64,000 nt of DNA, taken from Chelydra serpentina. Its lineage: Eukaryota > Chordata > Testudines > Chelydridae. The position numbers and the translations under genes were made by a program. Below are positions 40,062-50,403 of this stretch, in pieces (position 1 is the stretch's first letter; each line of letters opens with the position of its first letter). Location of the stretch: assembly GCA_037349315.1 (NCBI GenBank), contig JBAIAC010000132.1, positions 620,001-684,000 on the forward strand, read 5' to 3'. The notes below the pieces were generated by a model. The model searched no databases, was not told where the DNA came from, and saw nothing but the letters and a program-made list of their open reading frames with translations.

Positions 40062-41525
40062 CACAGGCGCCGACTGTGACAGTGTCCCCATAAAACTTTA
40101 TGGGGAGATGCTTATAACTATATATGTGTAACGTTTTATGCTACATGTGCCGTGTAACATATCTCTGTGAAAGTTATGACCTACTGAATTTATTCCTCCT
40201 GTTTGTAGGCGTGTATCATTGTTGTGGTTGAAGTTATGAACATTGGTTTTATATTTGCTGGTTTTATGCATAGCTTTTGTAAGAACATGGGACCAGGTCC
40301 AGAGGAAGGAATGTGCAAGTTGAGTACAAGTACTTAACAGACAAAAGAAGGTGCAGACCCCAATCCACATCGGGGCCCCAGTCAAGGATGCAACTGGTTA
40401 GACTGGTTAGGGCGCATGGACAGGTGACTTGCCCATGTGATCCCAAAACTCCAGGGCTACTGGATCCTACGCAGGGAGAGGAAGAAAGGCTATAAAAGCC
40501 CTTGCAAGACCCTTCCATTTTGTCTTCAGCTGGCTAAAGGGAGAGGCTCTCCACACCCCCCCAGGGACATTCCTGAGGGGAACTGAACAAAGGACAAAGA
40601 CACTAGGGGGTGTGTGCGGCTACTGGACCTAGGCTAATTCTACAGCCTGTAAAAAGGAAAATATCCGAATCTGGTGAGGCTTTTATCTGTGTTAACTTTG
40701 AATAGACATAGACGTGCGTATTTTATTTTATTTTACTAAGTAACTTGCTTTGTTCTGTCTGTCACTAATTGAACTCACTTAAATCCTGTTTTCTGTACAT
40801 ATTAAATCACTTTTTACGTATTAAGTTTCCTTGAGTACGAGTTAGTGCCTTGGGACAGCAATCAGGTGTGCATACCTTTCTATCTTTGAAATAGAAAGCG
40901 AACTATTTATGAGTTTACCCTGTATAAGCTTTATACAGGGTAAAACGGATTTATTAAGGGTTTGAACCTCCTTGGAGTTGAGCAGCTGGGTGTCAAAGGC
41001 AAGAGCGCTTCCAGGGGCCTTACAGTGGTGAGTGGACTTGGTTCGGACCTGGGTCTGTGTTTGCAGCAGATCAGTGGAATCTGGCTCAAAACAGACAGGA
41101 TTCGGGAGTCCCAAGCTGGAAAAGGCCTGGAAGCAGGGGCAGAAGTAGCCTTGGCACACCAGGTGGCAGCACCAAGCAGGTCTCTGTGGCCCCAACCCGT
41201 CACACCGACATTCTGTGGTGCTGGTGGGAGCTCACGCCCAGCGTCGGGGGCGGGGCCCCGCTCCTGATGCAGGGCCCCGCCCCCAATGCCAAGTGACGTT
41301 GCGGGGCCCCGCCCCCGAAGCCAACGCAGCATCGCCCAGCGTCGGGGGCGGGGCCCCGCAACGTCTCCCGGTGCCACGGTAAGATGGCGGCGGGCCCCGG
41401 GGTCGGCGGGGAGCTGGCCGCGGGTCCCGGGGATGGCGGGGAGCTGCTGATGTGTGCGGAGCACCTACCAATTTTTCCCCATGGGTGCTCCAGCCCCGGA
41501 GCACCCACGAAGTCGGCGCCTATGG
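40062..41525 (-). mobile_element. GC-rich hAT-like element inside CR1
   Basis: The ends are CACAGGCGCCGAC and GTCGGCGCCTATGG, and GCATTTA stands on both sides (40,055-40,061 and 41,526-41,532). The 41,205-41,525 part is the reverse-orientation relative of 10,633-10,939 (shared cccacgaagtcggcgcc, gggcggggccccgc). The left part is almost entirely displaced by a solo LTR. No transposase. Confidence 0.8.
40075..41204 (+). mobile_element. Solo LTR with 5-bp TSD, nested in the hAT
   Basis: The 1,130-bp element begins TGTGACAGTGTCCCC and ends CAACCCGTCACA, with CCGAC on both sides (40,070-40,074 and 41,205-41,209). TATAAAAG is at 40,491-40,498 and an ATTAAA poly(A)-like signal at 40,801-40,806, so transcription would be on the plus strand. 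No interior genes remain. Confidence 0.92.
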
Positions 41526-41668
41526 GCATTTAAGATAACTCACCGATTGTCCTGCTGTCCCAGTAGGGGGCAGGAGCCCTCCCCTCTTGTACTCACCTAC
41601 TTGTGCTTCCTCCCAGTATCCCACGTCCCCACTTACCTCGGGCCTTTGGTCTCCTTCCCCCGGTGAAC

Positions 41669-42685
41669 CTAGTTGAAAGCTCTCCTCACTAGGTTACCCA
41701 GCCTGCTTCCAAAGATGCTCTTCCCTCTCTTCGTGAGGTGGAGCCCGTCTCTGCCTAGCACTCCTTCATCTTGGAACACCATCCCATGGTCAAAGAATCC
41801 AAACCCTTCTCTCCGACACCATCTGCATAGCCATTCGTTGACTTCCACGATTCGACGGTCTCTACCCCGGCCTTTTCCTGCCACAGGGAGGATAGACGAG
41901 AACACCACTTGCGCCTCAAACTCCTTTATCCTTCTTCCCAGAGCCACATAGTCTGCAGTAATACGCTCAAGGTCATTCTTGGCAGTATCATTGGTGCCCA
42001 CGTGGAGAAGCAGGAAGGGGTAGCGATCTGAGGGCTTGAGGAGTCTCTGCAGTATCTCCGTCATATCATGAATCTTAGCCCCTGGCAAGCAACACACCTC
42101 TCGGTTTTCCCGGTCAGGGCGGCAGATAGATGACTCCGTCCCCCTGAGGAGATTGTCCCCGACCACCACCACCTTCCTCCTCCTCTTGGGAGTGGTGGTA
42201 GTGGAATCCCCATCCCTAGGATGGTGCATCTCATGCCTTCCAATCAGTGGAGTCTCCTTCTGCTCTGTTCCCTCAGATGTATCATCCACTCCACTCTCTG
42301 CGCTAGTGCCTGTGGATAGAACATGACAACAGTTGCTCACCTGAATCTGTGTTTCTGGTACTTGGATGTTTCTGCTACTCTTTCCTCTTCTGGAGGTCAC
42401 ATGCCACCAACTATCCTCACTGCCCTTCTGTCCCCGCTGCGTGGCCTGCTCTGAATCTTCAGAACACTGTGCCCGCTGAAGCCGATCCTGACGTCTATCC
42501 AGGAACTCCTCATTTTCTTTTATGGAACGCAGGGTTGATACTCGTTTCTCCAGACCTTGAATCTTCTCCTCCAATATGGAGATCAGCTTGCACTTTGTAC
42601 AGACAAAGTCGCTTCTATCCTGTGGAAGAAAGACAAACATGGCACATCCTGTGCAGGTCACAACAGCGGATCGCTCAGCATCCAT
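41669..42685 (-). CDS. CR1 ORF1 protein with esterase-like domain
   Basis: The 338-codon ORF is intact. Cys11/Cys14 and Cys29/Cys32 form two CxxC pairs of a zinc-finger-like start. A short coiled coil lies at about 36-55. Residues about 170-330 follow a GDSL/SGNH hydrolase: block I VVVVGDNLLRGTE (176-178 GDN), block III HVGTNDT (230-233 GTND) and block V RDGLHLT (Asp313, His316). The family's nucleophile Ser is Asn178 here, so the esterase is predicted to be inactive. CR1 ORF1 proteins are thought to act as RNA/chaperone or lipid-binding partners of ORF2; the role in this copy is inferred only. Confidence 0.88.
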   Translation of the reverse strand: MDAERSAVVTCTGCAMFVFLPQDRSDFVCTKCKLISILEEKIQGLEKRVSTLRSIKENEEFLDRRQDRLQRAQCSEDSEQATQRGQKGSEDSWWHVTSRRGKSSRNIQVPETQIQVSNCCHVLSTGTSAESGVDDTSEGTEQKETPLIGRHEMHHPRDGDSTTTTPKRRRKVVVVGDNLLRGTESSICRPDRENREVCCLPGAKIHDMTEILQRLLKPSDRYPFLLLHVGTNDTAKNDLERITADYVALGRRIKEFEAQVVFSSILPVAGKGRGRDRRIVEVNEWLCRWCRREGFGFFDHGMVFQDEGVLGRDGLHLTKRGKSIFGSRLGNLVRRAFN

Positions 42686-42874
42686 AGTCTCTTCCTTGTA
42701 AGAGCTTCCTCACCTGTGGCACCTGTGGCTGAGGGATGGAGGATACAAGGCCTCACCTCCCCCATGATCCCCTCCCCACCTTTGATGCAGATGAGGCTTG
42801 GGGAGTTGCCTTAATCCTATCACCCTCGACAGGAGGGGTCTAGGTGTGTCTCCCACCGCCCTTCACTGCTCTTT

Positions 42875-43815
42875 TTTGGAGTTTTCTCCTTTGACTGATT
42901 TTACTAGAAAACAGACGCTCCTGTTTGGAAGGTAAGAGCCTCCTGGAGGTTTGAAACCTCTTCAGTCTGATCCATCTGGTGACAGCTGAATTCTGGGGGT
43001 GGAAAACACGAGCTTAAGGAGGCAGAATTTTATTCCGCACCTAGAACTTTGTCCCACAGAATCACTGGGGACATTAGGGTTTGTCCTTTTTGTTTCACCT
43101 TTTTCTACATCCCTCCCTCCTTTCTCTTCTTCTCTTACTTCTTTTGTCCTTTCTCCTGTTCCCCTCTGTGTGTGTGTGTGTGTGGGTCTCAAATAGTGCT
43201 CGGGCAGTGATCCCCACCAGTGTCTCTGGTGAGAACCCTCAGCCTCCCGTCCTCAGTCTCTATGCTGATTGGCTGAGCAGGGAGTTATTGACAGGGAGGA
43301 GACTCAGGTCCTTGTTGTTCTCTTTTAAGACCAAGTAAATAAGTCATAACCAGTCATATGTTTGACAAATTTTGCTGCTTCTCTGCATTAATTGTCTCTG
43401 AGCAGTTCATGATTCTCTCTAACTTTCCAGTTCTCCTAAAATACTTGCTAACTAATTACTGTGCACTGTTGTTGGTCTGGAGCTCAGTTCAGAGCACTTT
43501 ATTCAGGTCATTCAGTGTATGGAATGCAAGATGTGATGGTTAGTTTGAAAATCAGGGCTCTGGGATCCTATTCCGAACTCTGCCACTGAGTGGTTGTGTG
43601 ACCGAAGTCCATTCAATTCTCCTTTCTCAGCCTTAGCTTCTCCCTCTTTCAAGTAGGGATAATAACGATCCGCTCCCACCTACCTCACGGTGGGTGGAAG
43701 ATGGGATCCATTGGAGAGTGTCACTAGGAGTAGTGCATAATATGAGGTGTCCTATCACGTTTACTACAATTATGACATACTAGAAGAGCTGAAATAGTCA
43801 ATTTTATTTGTATTT
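42875..43815 (+). repeat. Segmental duplication, copy 2 (leads into satellite)
   Basis: This is the paralogue of 24,912-25,855. The match runs to attttatttgtattttta, after which GATA repeats begin at once. A (TG)n run lies near 43,167. No coding features. Confidence 0.92.
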
Positions 43816-46600
43816 TTAGATAGATAGATAATTAGATAGATTATTAGATAAATACATAGATTAATAGATAGCTAGATAGATAATTATATAGATAGATAAT
43901 TAGTTAATTAGATCGATAATTAGATAGATAGGTAGAGAATTAGATAGATAATTATATAGATAGATAGATAATTAGATAGATAATTAGATAGATAATTAGA
44001 TAGATTGGTAGATTATTAGATAGATAGATAATTAAATAGATAGAAAATTAGATAATTAGAAAGATAGATACTTAGATAATTAGATAGATAATTAGATAGA
44101 TAATTAGATAGATTGGTAGATTATTAGATAGATAGATAATTAAATAGATAGAAAATTAGATAATTAGAAAGATAGATACTTAGATAATTAGCTAGATAGA
44201 TAGATAATTAGATAGATATGTAGATTATTAGATAGGTAGATAATTAGATAGATAGATAATTAGATAGATAATTAGATAGATAGACGATTAGATAGATAGA
44301 TAGATAGATAGATATTAGATAGATAAATAGATAATTAGAAAGATAGATAATTAGATAGATAATTATATAGATAGATAATTAGATAGATTGGTGGAGAATT
44401 AGATAGATACTTAGATAGAAAATTAGATAATTAGAAAGATAGATACTTAGATAATTATATAGATAGAGAGATATTTAGATAGATATGTAGATTATTAGAT
44501 AGGTAGATAATTAGGTAGATAATTAGATAGATAGTTAATTAGATAGATAGATATTAGACAGATAAATATATAATTAGATAGATAATTAGACAGATATATA
44601 GATAGATAATTAGACAGATGAATAGATAGCTAGATAGACAATTAGATAGATAGATGATTAGATAATTAGATAGGTAGATCGATAATTAGATAGATAGATA
44701 GAGAATTAGATAGATAGAAAATTAGATAGATAATTAGACAGCTAGAGAGATAATTAGATAGAGAGATAATTAGATAGATAGATAATTAGATAGGTAGATT
44801 ATTAGATAGATAGATAATTAAATAGATAGAAAATTAGATAATTAGAAAGATATATACTTAGATAATTAGATAGATAGATCGATAATTAGATAGATAGATT
44901 ATTAGATAGGTAGATAATTAGATAGATAATTAGATAGATAGATAGATAGACAATTAGTTAATTAGATCGATAATTAGATAGATAGATAATTAGAGAGATA
45001 GATAATTAGAGAGATAGGTAATTAGATAATTACATATTAGGTAATTAAATAGATAAATAGATAGGTAGATAGATATTTAGATAGCTAGATAGATAATTAG
45101 ATAGATAGATAGAAAATTAGATAATTAGAAAGATACATAATTACATAGAAAATTAGATAGATAGAGAGATAATTAGATAGATAGGTAGATTATTAGCTAG
45201 ATAGATAATTAGATAGATTATTAGATAAATAAATAGATAATTAGATAGATAAATAGATAGCTAGATAGATAATTACTTAGATAGACAATTAGTTAATTAG
45301 ATCGATAATTAGTTAGATCGATAGAGAATTAGATAGATAATTATATAGATAGATTGATAATTAGATAGATAGAAAATTAGATAATTAGAAAGATTGATAA
45401 TTAGATAGATAGATAATTAGATAGATAATTAGATAGATTGGTAGATTATTAGATAGATAGATAATTAAATAGATAGAAAATTAGATAATTAGAAAGATAG
45501 ATAAATAGCTACATAATTAGAAAGCTAGATAGATAATTTGATAGATAATTAGATAGATAGATAATTAGATAGATTGGTAGATAATTAGAAAGATAGATAA
45601 TTAGATAGATAGATAATTAGATAGACAATTAGATACATATTTAGATAGCTAGATAGATAATTCAATAGATAATTAGATAGATGGATAATAAGATAGATTA
45701 TTAGATAAATAAATAGATAATAAGAAATATAAATAGATAGCTAGATAGATAATTAGATAGATAGATAATTAGATAGATAGACAATTAGATATATTGGTAG
45801 ATTATTAGATAGATATATAATTATATAGATAGATAGATAATTAGATAGATAGATAATTAGATAGATATGTTGATTATTAGATAGGTAGATAATTAGATGG
45901 ATAAATTGATAGATAGATAATTAGATAGAGAGATAATTAGATAGATTGGTAGATTATTAGATAGATAGATAATTAAATAGATAGAAAATTATATAATTAG
46001 AAAGATAGATAATTAGATAGTTAGAAAATTAGTTAATTAGATAGATAGATAATTAGATAGATATGTTGATTATTAGATAGGTAGATAATTAGATAGATAA
46101 ATAGATAGATAGATATTTAGAGAGAGATAATAAGATAGATATTTAGATAGCTAGATAGATAATTCGATAGATAATCAGATAGATAGATAATTAGATACAT
46201 TATTAGATAAATACATAGATAATTAGATAGATAAATAGATAGCTAGATAGATAATTAGAAAGAAAGATAATTAGTTAATTAGATCGATAATTAGATAGAT
46301 AGAGAATTAGATAGAGAATTAGATAGATAGATAATTAGATAGATAGAAAATTAGATAATTAGATAGATAATTAGACAGCTAAATAGATAATTAGATAGAT
46401 AGATAATTAGATAGATAGATAGATAGATAATTAGATAGATAGGTTGATTATTAGATAGATGGATAATTAGATAGATGATTGGATAGATAGATGATTAGAT
46501 AGATAGATAGATATTAGATAGATAAACAGATAATTAGACAGTTAATTAGATAGACAGATAATTGGATAATTAGATATATAGTTAGCAAGATAGATAATTA
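43816..46600. repeat. GATA/TAATTA satellite, block 1
   Basis: Irregular tandem DNA built from gata and gataatta words (typical run agatagataattagataga), with changes such as gattggtagattattag and gaaaattagataattagaaa recurring as larger blocks. No open frame of useful length exists because TAG and TAA stand in all frames. The block starts at the edge of the segmental duplication and ends at the TTA target of the Harbinger element. Confidence 0.97.
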
Positions 46601-46616
46601 GGCCAGTTCTACACTA
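46601..46616 (+). repeat. Harbinger left terminal inverted repeat
   Basis: GGCCAGTTCTACACTA; the inner nine bases TCTACACTA match the right end exactly. Confidence 0.85.
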
Positions 46617-46990
46617 GGACTTTATGTCGAATTTATCAGCGTTAACTCGATTTAATCCCTCACCCGTCCACATTAGGAAGCAGTTTATTTCGACATTAAG
46701 GGCTCCTTGAATCGATTTCGGTACTCCACCCTGACGAGGGGAGTAGCGCCAAATTCGAAATGGGCATGTCGAATGCGAGGTACTGTGGACGGAATTCGAC
46801 GCTAATAGCTCCGGGAGCTATCCCACAGTGCACCACTCGGTGGACGCTCAGGGCAGTATTGTGTACTCGGATGCTCTGACCTGCCTCTCAGAGAAATCCC
46901 CGTGAAAATTTGGATGCTTTTTCCTCTGTGGCCATTTTGAATCCCATTGCCTCTTTGGACATAGTGGCGAGCTCAGCAGCACTGGCAATG

Positions 46991-47567
46991 ATGCAGAGCT
47001 CTACAGCAGTGGTTTCGATGCCATCACTGAATAGAAAGAGAGCTCCAACATGGAGTGATCGTGAGGTTTTGGATCTGATCGCTGTGTGGGGCGATGAATC
47101 GATCCTAGCCGAGCTCCGTTCAAAAAGACGGAATGCCAACATTTACGAGAAGATTTCCCAGGCTATGACGGAGAGAGGGTACAGCCGGGATGCTACGCAG
47201 TGCCGCCTCAAAATCAAGGAGCTACGTCAGGCGTACCAAAAGACCAAAGAGTCCAACGGACGCTCCGGCTCAGCGCCTCAGACTTGCCGATTTTACGAGG
47301 CACTGCACGCCATGCTCGGTGGTGCGGCAACAACTACCCCACCAGTGTCCGTGGACACCGATGATGGGGTCCATTCTACGGACACATCGGAGGAGGTTTT
47401 CGCTGACGGCGAAGAAGAGGAAGGAGGGCAGGGGGACGAAGCGATCGAAAGTGGTCACCCTGGAGATTTCCCCGACAGCCAGGAACTATTCCTCACCCTG
47501 ACTGCGCTGCCCTTCGAACACTCCCAAGCCAGCATTCCTGACCAGGAATCAGGAGAGGGATCATCAG
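46991..47567 (+). CDS. Harbinger Myb/SANT-like protein, exon 1
   Basis: The exon encodes a Myb/SANT-like DNA-binding domain near the N-terminus (RKRAPTWSDREVLDLIAVWG, then ISQAMTERGY, CRLKIKELRQAYQKTKE, and CRFYEALHAMLG), followed by an acidic linker (FADGEEEEGGQGDEA) and PDSQELFLTL. An in-frame ATG at 46,910 exists, but starts at 46,988/46,991 (MMQSS) fit the usual start of this family. A GT donor follows at 47,568 (caggtcagtg). Exon 1 ends after one base of a codon, in phase with exon 2. The protein guides the transposase to the ends and into the nucleus in known Harbinger systems. Confidence 0.85.
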
Positions 47568-49152
47568 GTCAGTGTTTTAGACATTTATTTTCAATACAAT
47601 AGTTATGGTGTGATAGCGCTCTGTAACTGTGGCTTCATTGGCCTTATGCACTTCAGCTTTGAGTCGCTTTCCCGTGCAACTATTCGAAAAGTCTGTCAAT
47701 ATGTATGGGGATAGAGGTGTAATCACCAGCAGAGATCTCAGCGAAGCTGTCTTGAAGGTACAGCGATAGCTTGTTTAGCACGTTCACTGGGAGAGCTGCC
47801 TTATTGTCTCCTCCATGGTAGGATACTTTCCCGCGCCATGCGAGCAGCAGGTACTCTGGTATCATTGCCTTGCATAGCATGCAGATTTTCTCTGTCTCCG
47901 TAATCCTCATCAGAGTGATATCAGTCATGGGGTCCTGGTTCGAATGAGTGGTATAATTAGTATACTGCATGCTTCCTTTTCCCCTTACAGACAGACACCC
48001 GGCTGTTTACGTTAACGCGTGGTGGTAGGGGGTCGGGAGCAAAACCAGTACCACATATCGGTGCACGGGTAGGGACAGTCCCGGGGACCGGCAACGATAA
48101 ACCAGGGATAGGATAGGCGAGTCGTTCCCGCTGAGCGGTTCGCGGGCATTTTTGGTTCCCTGGAGCGGCAACGCGGACGGCGGGGGAAGGGTAGGAGAGC
48201 CGTTCACGCAGAGCGGTTCGCGGGAATTTTTGATTCCCTAGAGCAGCCACGCGGAGGGGGGGAGGGTAGGCGAGCCGTTCACGCTGAGCGGTTCGCGGGC
48301 ATTTTTGATTCCCTAGAGCAGCCACGCGGAGGGGGGGGAGGGTAGGCGAGCCGTTCACGCTGAGCGGTTCGCGGGCATTTTTCGTTCCCTGGAGCGGCCA
48401 CGCTGAGGGGGGGGAGGGGTAGGCGAGCCGTTCACGGTGAGCGGTTCGCGGGCATTATTGATTCCCTAGAGCAGCCACGTGGAGGGGGGGAGGGCAGGCG
48501 AGCCGTTCACGCAGAGCGGTTCGCGGGCATTTTTGATTCCCTAGAGCAGCCACGCGGAGGGGGGGGAGGGTAGGCGAGCCGTTCACGCTGAGCGGTTCGC
48601 GGGCATTTTTCGTTCCCTGGAGCGGCCACGCTGAGGGGGGGGAGGGGTAGGCGAGCCGTTCACGGTGAGCGGTTCGCGGGCATTATTGATTCCCTAGAGC
48701 AGCCACGTGGAGGGGGGGGAGGGCAGGCGAGCCGTTCACGCAGAGCGGTTCGCGGGCATTTTTGGTTCCCTGCAGCGGCAACGCGGAGGGGGGGTGGTTA
48801 GGACAGCCGCCGTAGATTATCGGTTTGGCCAGCAGCAGTTACTGACCGCCGCCAGGAACACTGAGGGAGACATGGGAGTAGAGCAGTGCTGTGAAGCAAT
48901 CTTGCAGCAGTCCAAAGTAAGCACCTTACCATGGTTTTCAGAGAGGTGATTTTCTGTGTACGGCAAGGCTTCTGGGATCCATATACCGGGACCCCAGCCA
49001 CTCACTCAGCCTTAAGGCATAGTATTTGACCTTGTAGTACGTGTACATGTGATAGGCACTGTCTTTGGTCCTATTCACGGTGAAAGAGTATGGTCATTGT
49101 TCTTGAAAAAGTATCATTCTGAGGAATTCACTCCCTTTCATTTATCCCACAG
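47568..49152 (+). other. Intron of the Harbinger Myb-like gene
   Basis: A GT...AG intron inferred from the donor caggtcagtg and the acceptor tttatcccacag with a pyrimidine-rich lead. Joining gives the codon GCT (Ala) in frame. The intron holds the 76-bp tandem array described below. Confidence 0.75.
48080..48800 (+). repeat. 76-bp minisatellite with 228-bp higher-order period
   Basis: About nine to ten units that contain gagccgttcacgc, gagcggttcgcgggcatttt and ccctagagcagccacg with a G-run. Three consecutive variants repeat as a 228-bp block (cgttccctggagcgg at 48,383 and again at 48,611). Short frames at 47,957-48,358 come from the array. Confidence 0.9.
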
Positions 49153-49634
49153 CTGTGACTGTCTCCCGCCCTACCAGTGCTTCTCCCACCCATGGCCTAA
49201 TCCAGATAAGGCGGCGCAAAAAGAGAACCAGGGACGACATGTTCTCGGAATTAGTGATGCTGTCACAGAGGGAGGTGGCACAGCGCAGAGAGGACTTCGC
49301 ACGGTACGAGCGAGCAGCCAGGGAACGGGAGCAGAGGGCTGAAGCGCGCGAGGACAGGTGGCGGCAGGAGGATCAGCAGGCGACCCAAACAATGCTGGGA
49401 ATAATGAGGGAGCAAACAGACACGCTCCGGCGCCTAGTGGATATTCTCCAGGACAGGAGACATGAGGAAAGAGCGCCTCTGTACGTTCTTTCAAGCCGCC
49501 CTCCCCCGCCACCAAGTCCAGTGGCTTCCTCCCCAAAAGTCACTAGGACAAGGGGAGCCAGGGTGCGTGGAAATACTCAATCCACCCCTGCAGACCGCTG
49601 CAGTAGCAGAAGGCTGTCATTCCCAAAACCATAG
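49153..49634 (+). CDS. Harbinger Myb-like protein, exon 2
   Basis: After the acceptor AG at 49,151-49,152 the frame continues VTVSRPTSAS, a basic patch RRRKKRTRD (probable nuclear signal), a long charged coiled coil (FSELVMLSQREVAQRREDFA through RREERAPL-like residues) and a proline-rich, basic tail ending LSFPKP before the stop at 49,634. With exon 1 the protein would have 352 residues. The basic-coil ending is usual in turtle proteins of this type, which are sometimes mislabelled as zinc finger and SCAN proteins. Confidence 0.83.
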
Positions 49635-49712
49635 ACTTTTCCCTCCTCTCCATCCAGCAGCACCCCTGAGCACCTCCCTTCCCAGGTTCCATGTTAAGTT
49701 ACTGTTTTGTTG

Positions 49713-49718
49713 AATAAA
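49713..49718 (+). terminator. Poly(A) signal of the Myb-like gene
   Basis: AATAAA about 80 bases after the stop codon. Confidence 0.7.
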
Positions 49719-49719
49719 T

Positions 49720-50279
49720 CTTGATTTTGGTTCACCGATGTTTCCCTGAGTGTTTTAAATGGGACCGTTTGTATCTCTGGGTTGTGGTTAACATGGTTTT
49801 TAAGTGCAGAGAATGGGAGCACAAACGAGGGTGCAGACAGGTTAACTGCTGAAGTGACAAGCACAGTACACATTGCATGCATTACGCACACCTTTCCTTC
49901 GTTGTGCTGGTTTCTACGTTCTAAACGTGGGGTTGGGGGTTGGGTGGTGCACTGTATGTTTGGGGAGGGTGGTCGCTGATCTTTTGCGGCTGACAGTAGC
50001 CTGCTGGATAGATCAATGCACTGTGTGATCCGTTGGCGATACTCAATACGTACAAGGCACATAGACACCACCACACACACATGGGATTAGGAGAGGTTGA
50101 TGGTCCCTTTAAGCAAGCGGAACACCTCTTGGCACTGCGCTTTGGGCAGTATCAACAGCTTCCCCTTTGAAGGGAAGTGTCCCCCAACCAACCCGCCCCT
50201 CAACCTCCGTATGCCTACACGGTGATAATCATTACCCAAGAAGAAGTACAGGAACAGGTTCAAACAAAAAAATCTTTCC
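49720..50279. other. Intergenic part of the Harbinger element
   Basis: The stretch between the two convergent poly(A) signals. Short frames here show no family features. Confidence 0.5.
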
Positions 50280-50285
50280 TTTATT
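50280..50285 (-). terminator. Poly(A) signal of the transposase gene
   Basis: AATAAA on the minus strand (plus-strand tttatt), about 120 bases after the transposase stop. Confidence 0.7.
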
Positions 50286-50403
50286 GTGACTTTACAGCGT
50301 TGATCCAAGGAGGGGGAAGGCGGTTGGTAATGGGAGGATGGGCAACGGGACATGTGTAAAGGGACAGGGGAAGGTCCAGTATCTGTTTACGAAAGTGTAG
50401 CAG

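Larger units (their letters stand above)
37323..42870 (-). mobile_element. Near full-length CR1 LINE with nested insertions
   Basis: The minus strand carries a 5' leader (about 42,870-42,686), ORF1 (42,685-41,669), ORF2 endonuclease (ending 39,191) and reverse transcriptase (39,122-37,650 and on in shifted frames), and breaks off before the 3' tail where a hAT end begins. A GC-rich hAT-like element (40,062-41,525) separates ORF1 from ORF2 and itself contains a solo LTR. Excluding these, about 4.1 kb of CR1 remains. Most CR1 copies are 5'-truncated; here the 5' end is kept and the 3' end is missing. Confidence 0.92.

Noticed and set aside
47957..48358. 133-codon minus-strand frame
   Set aside because: It is produced by the 76-bp tandem repeat in the intron of the Harbinger Myb-like gene.
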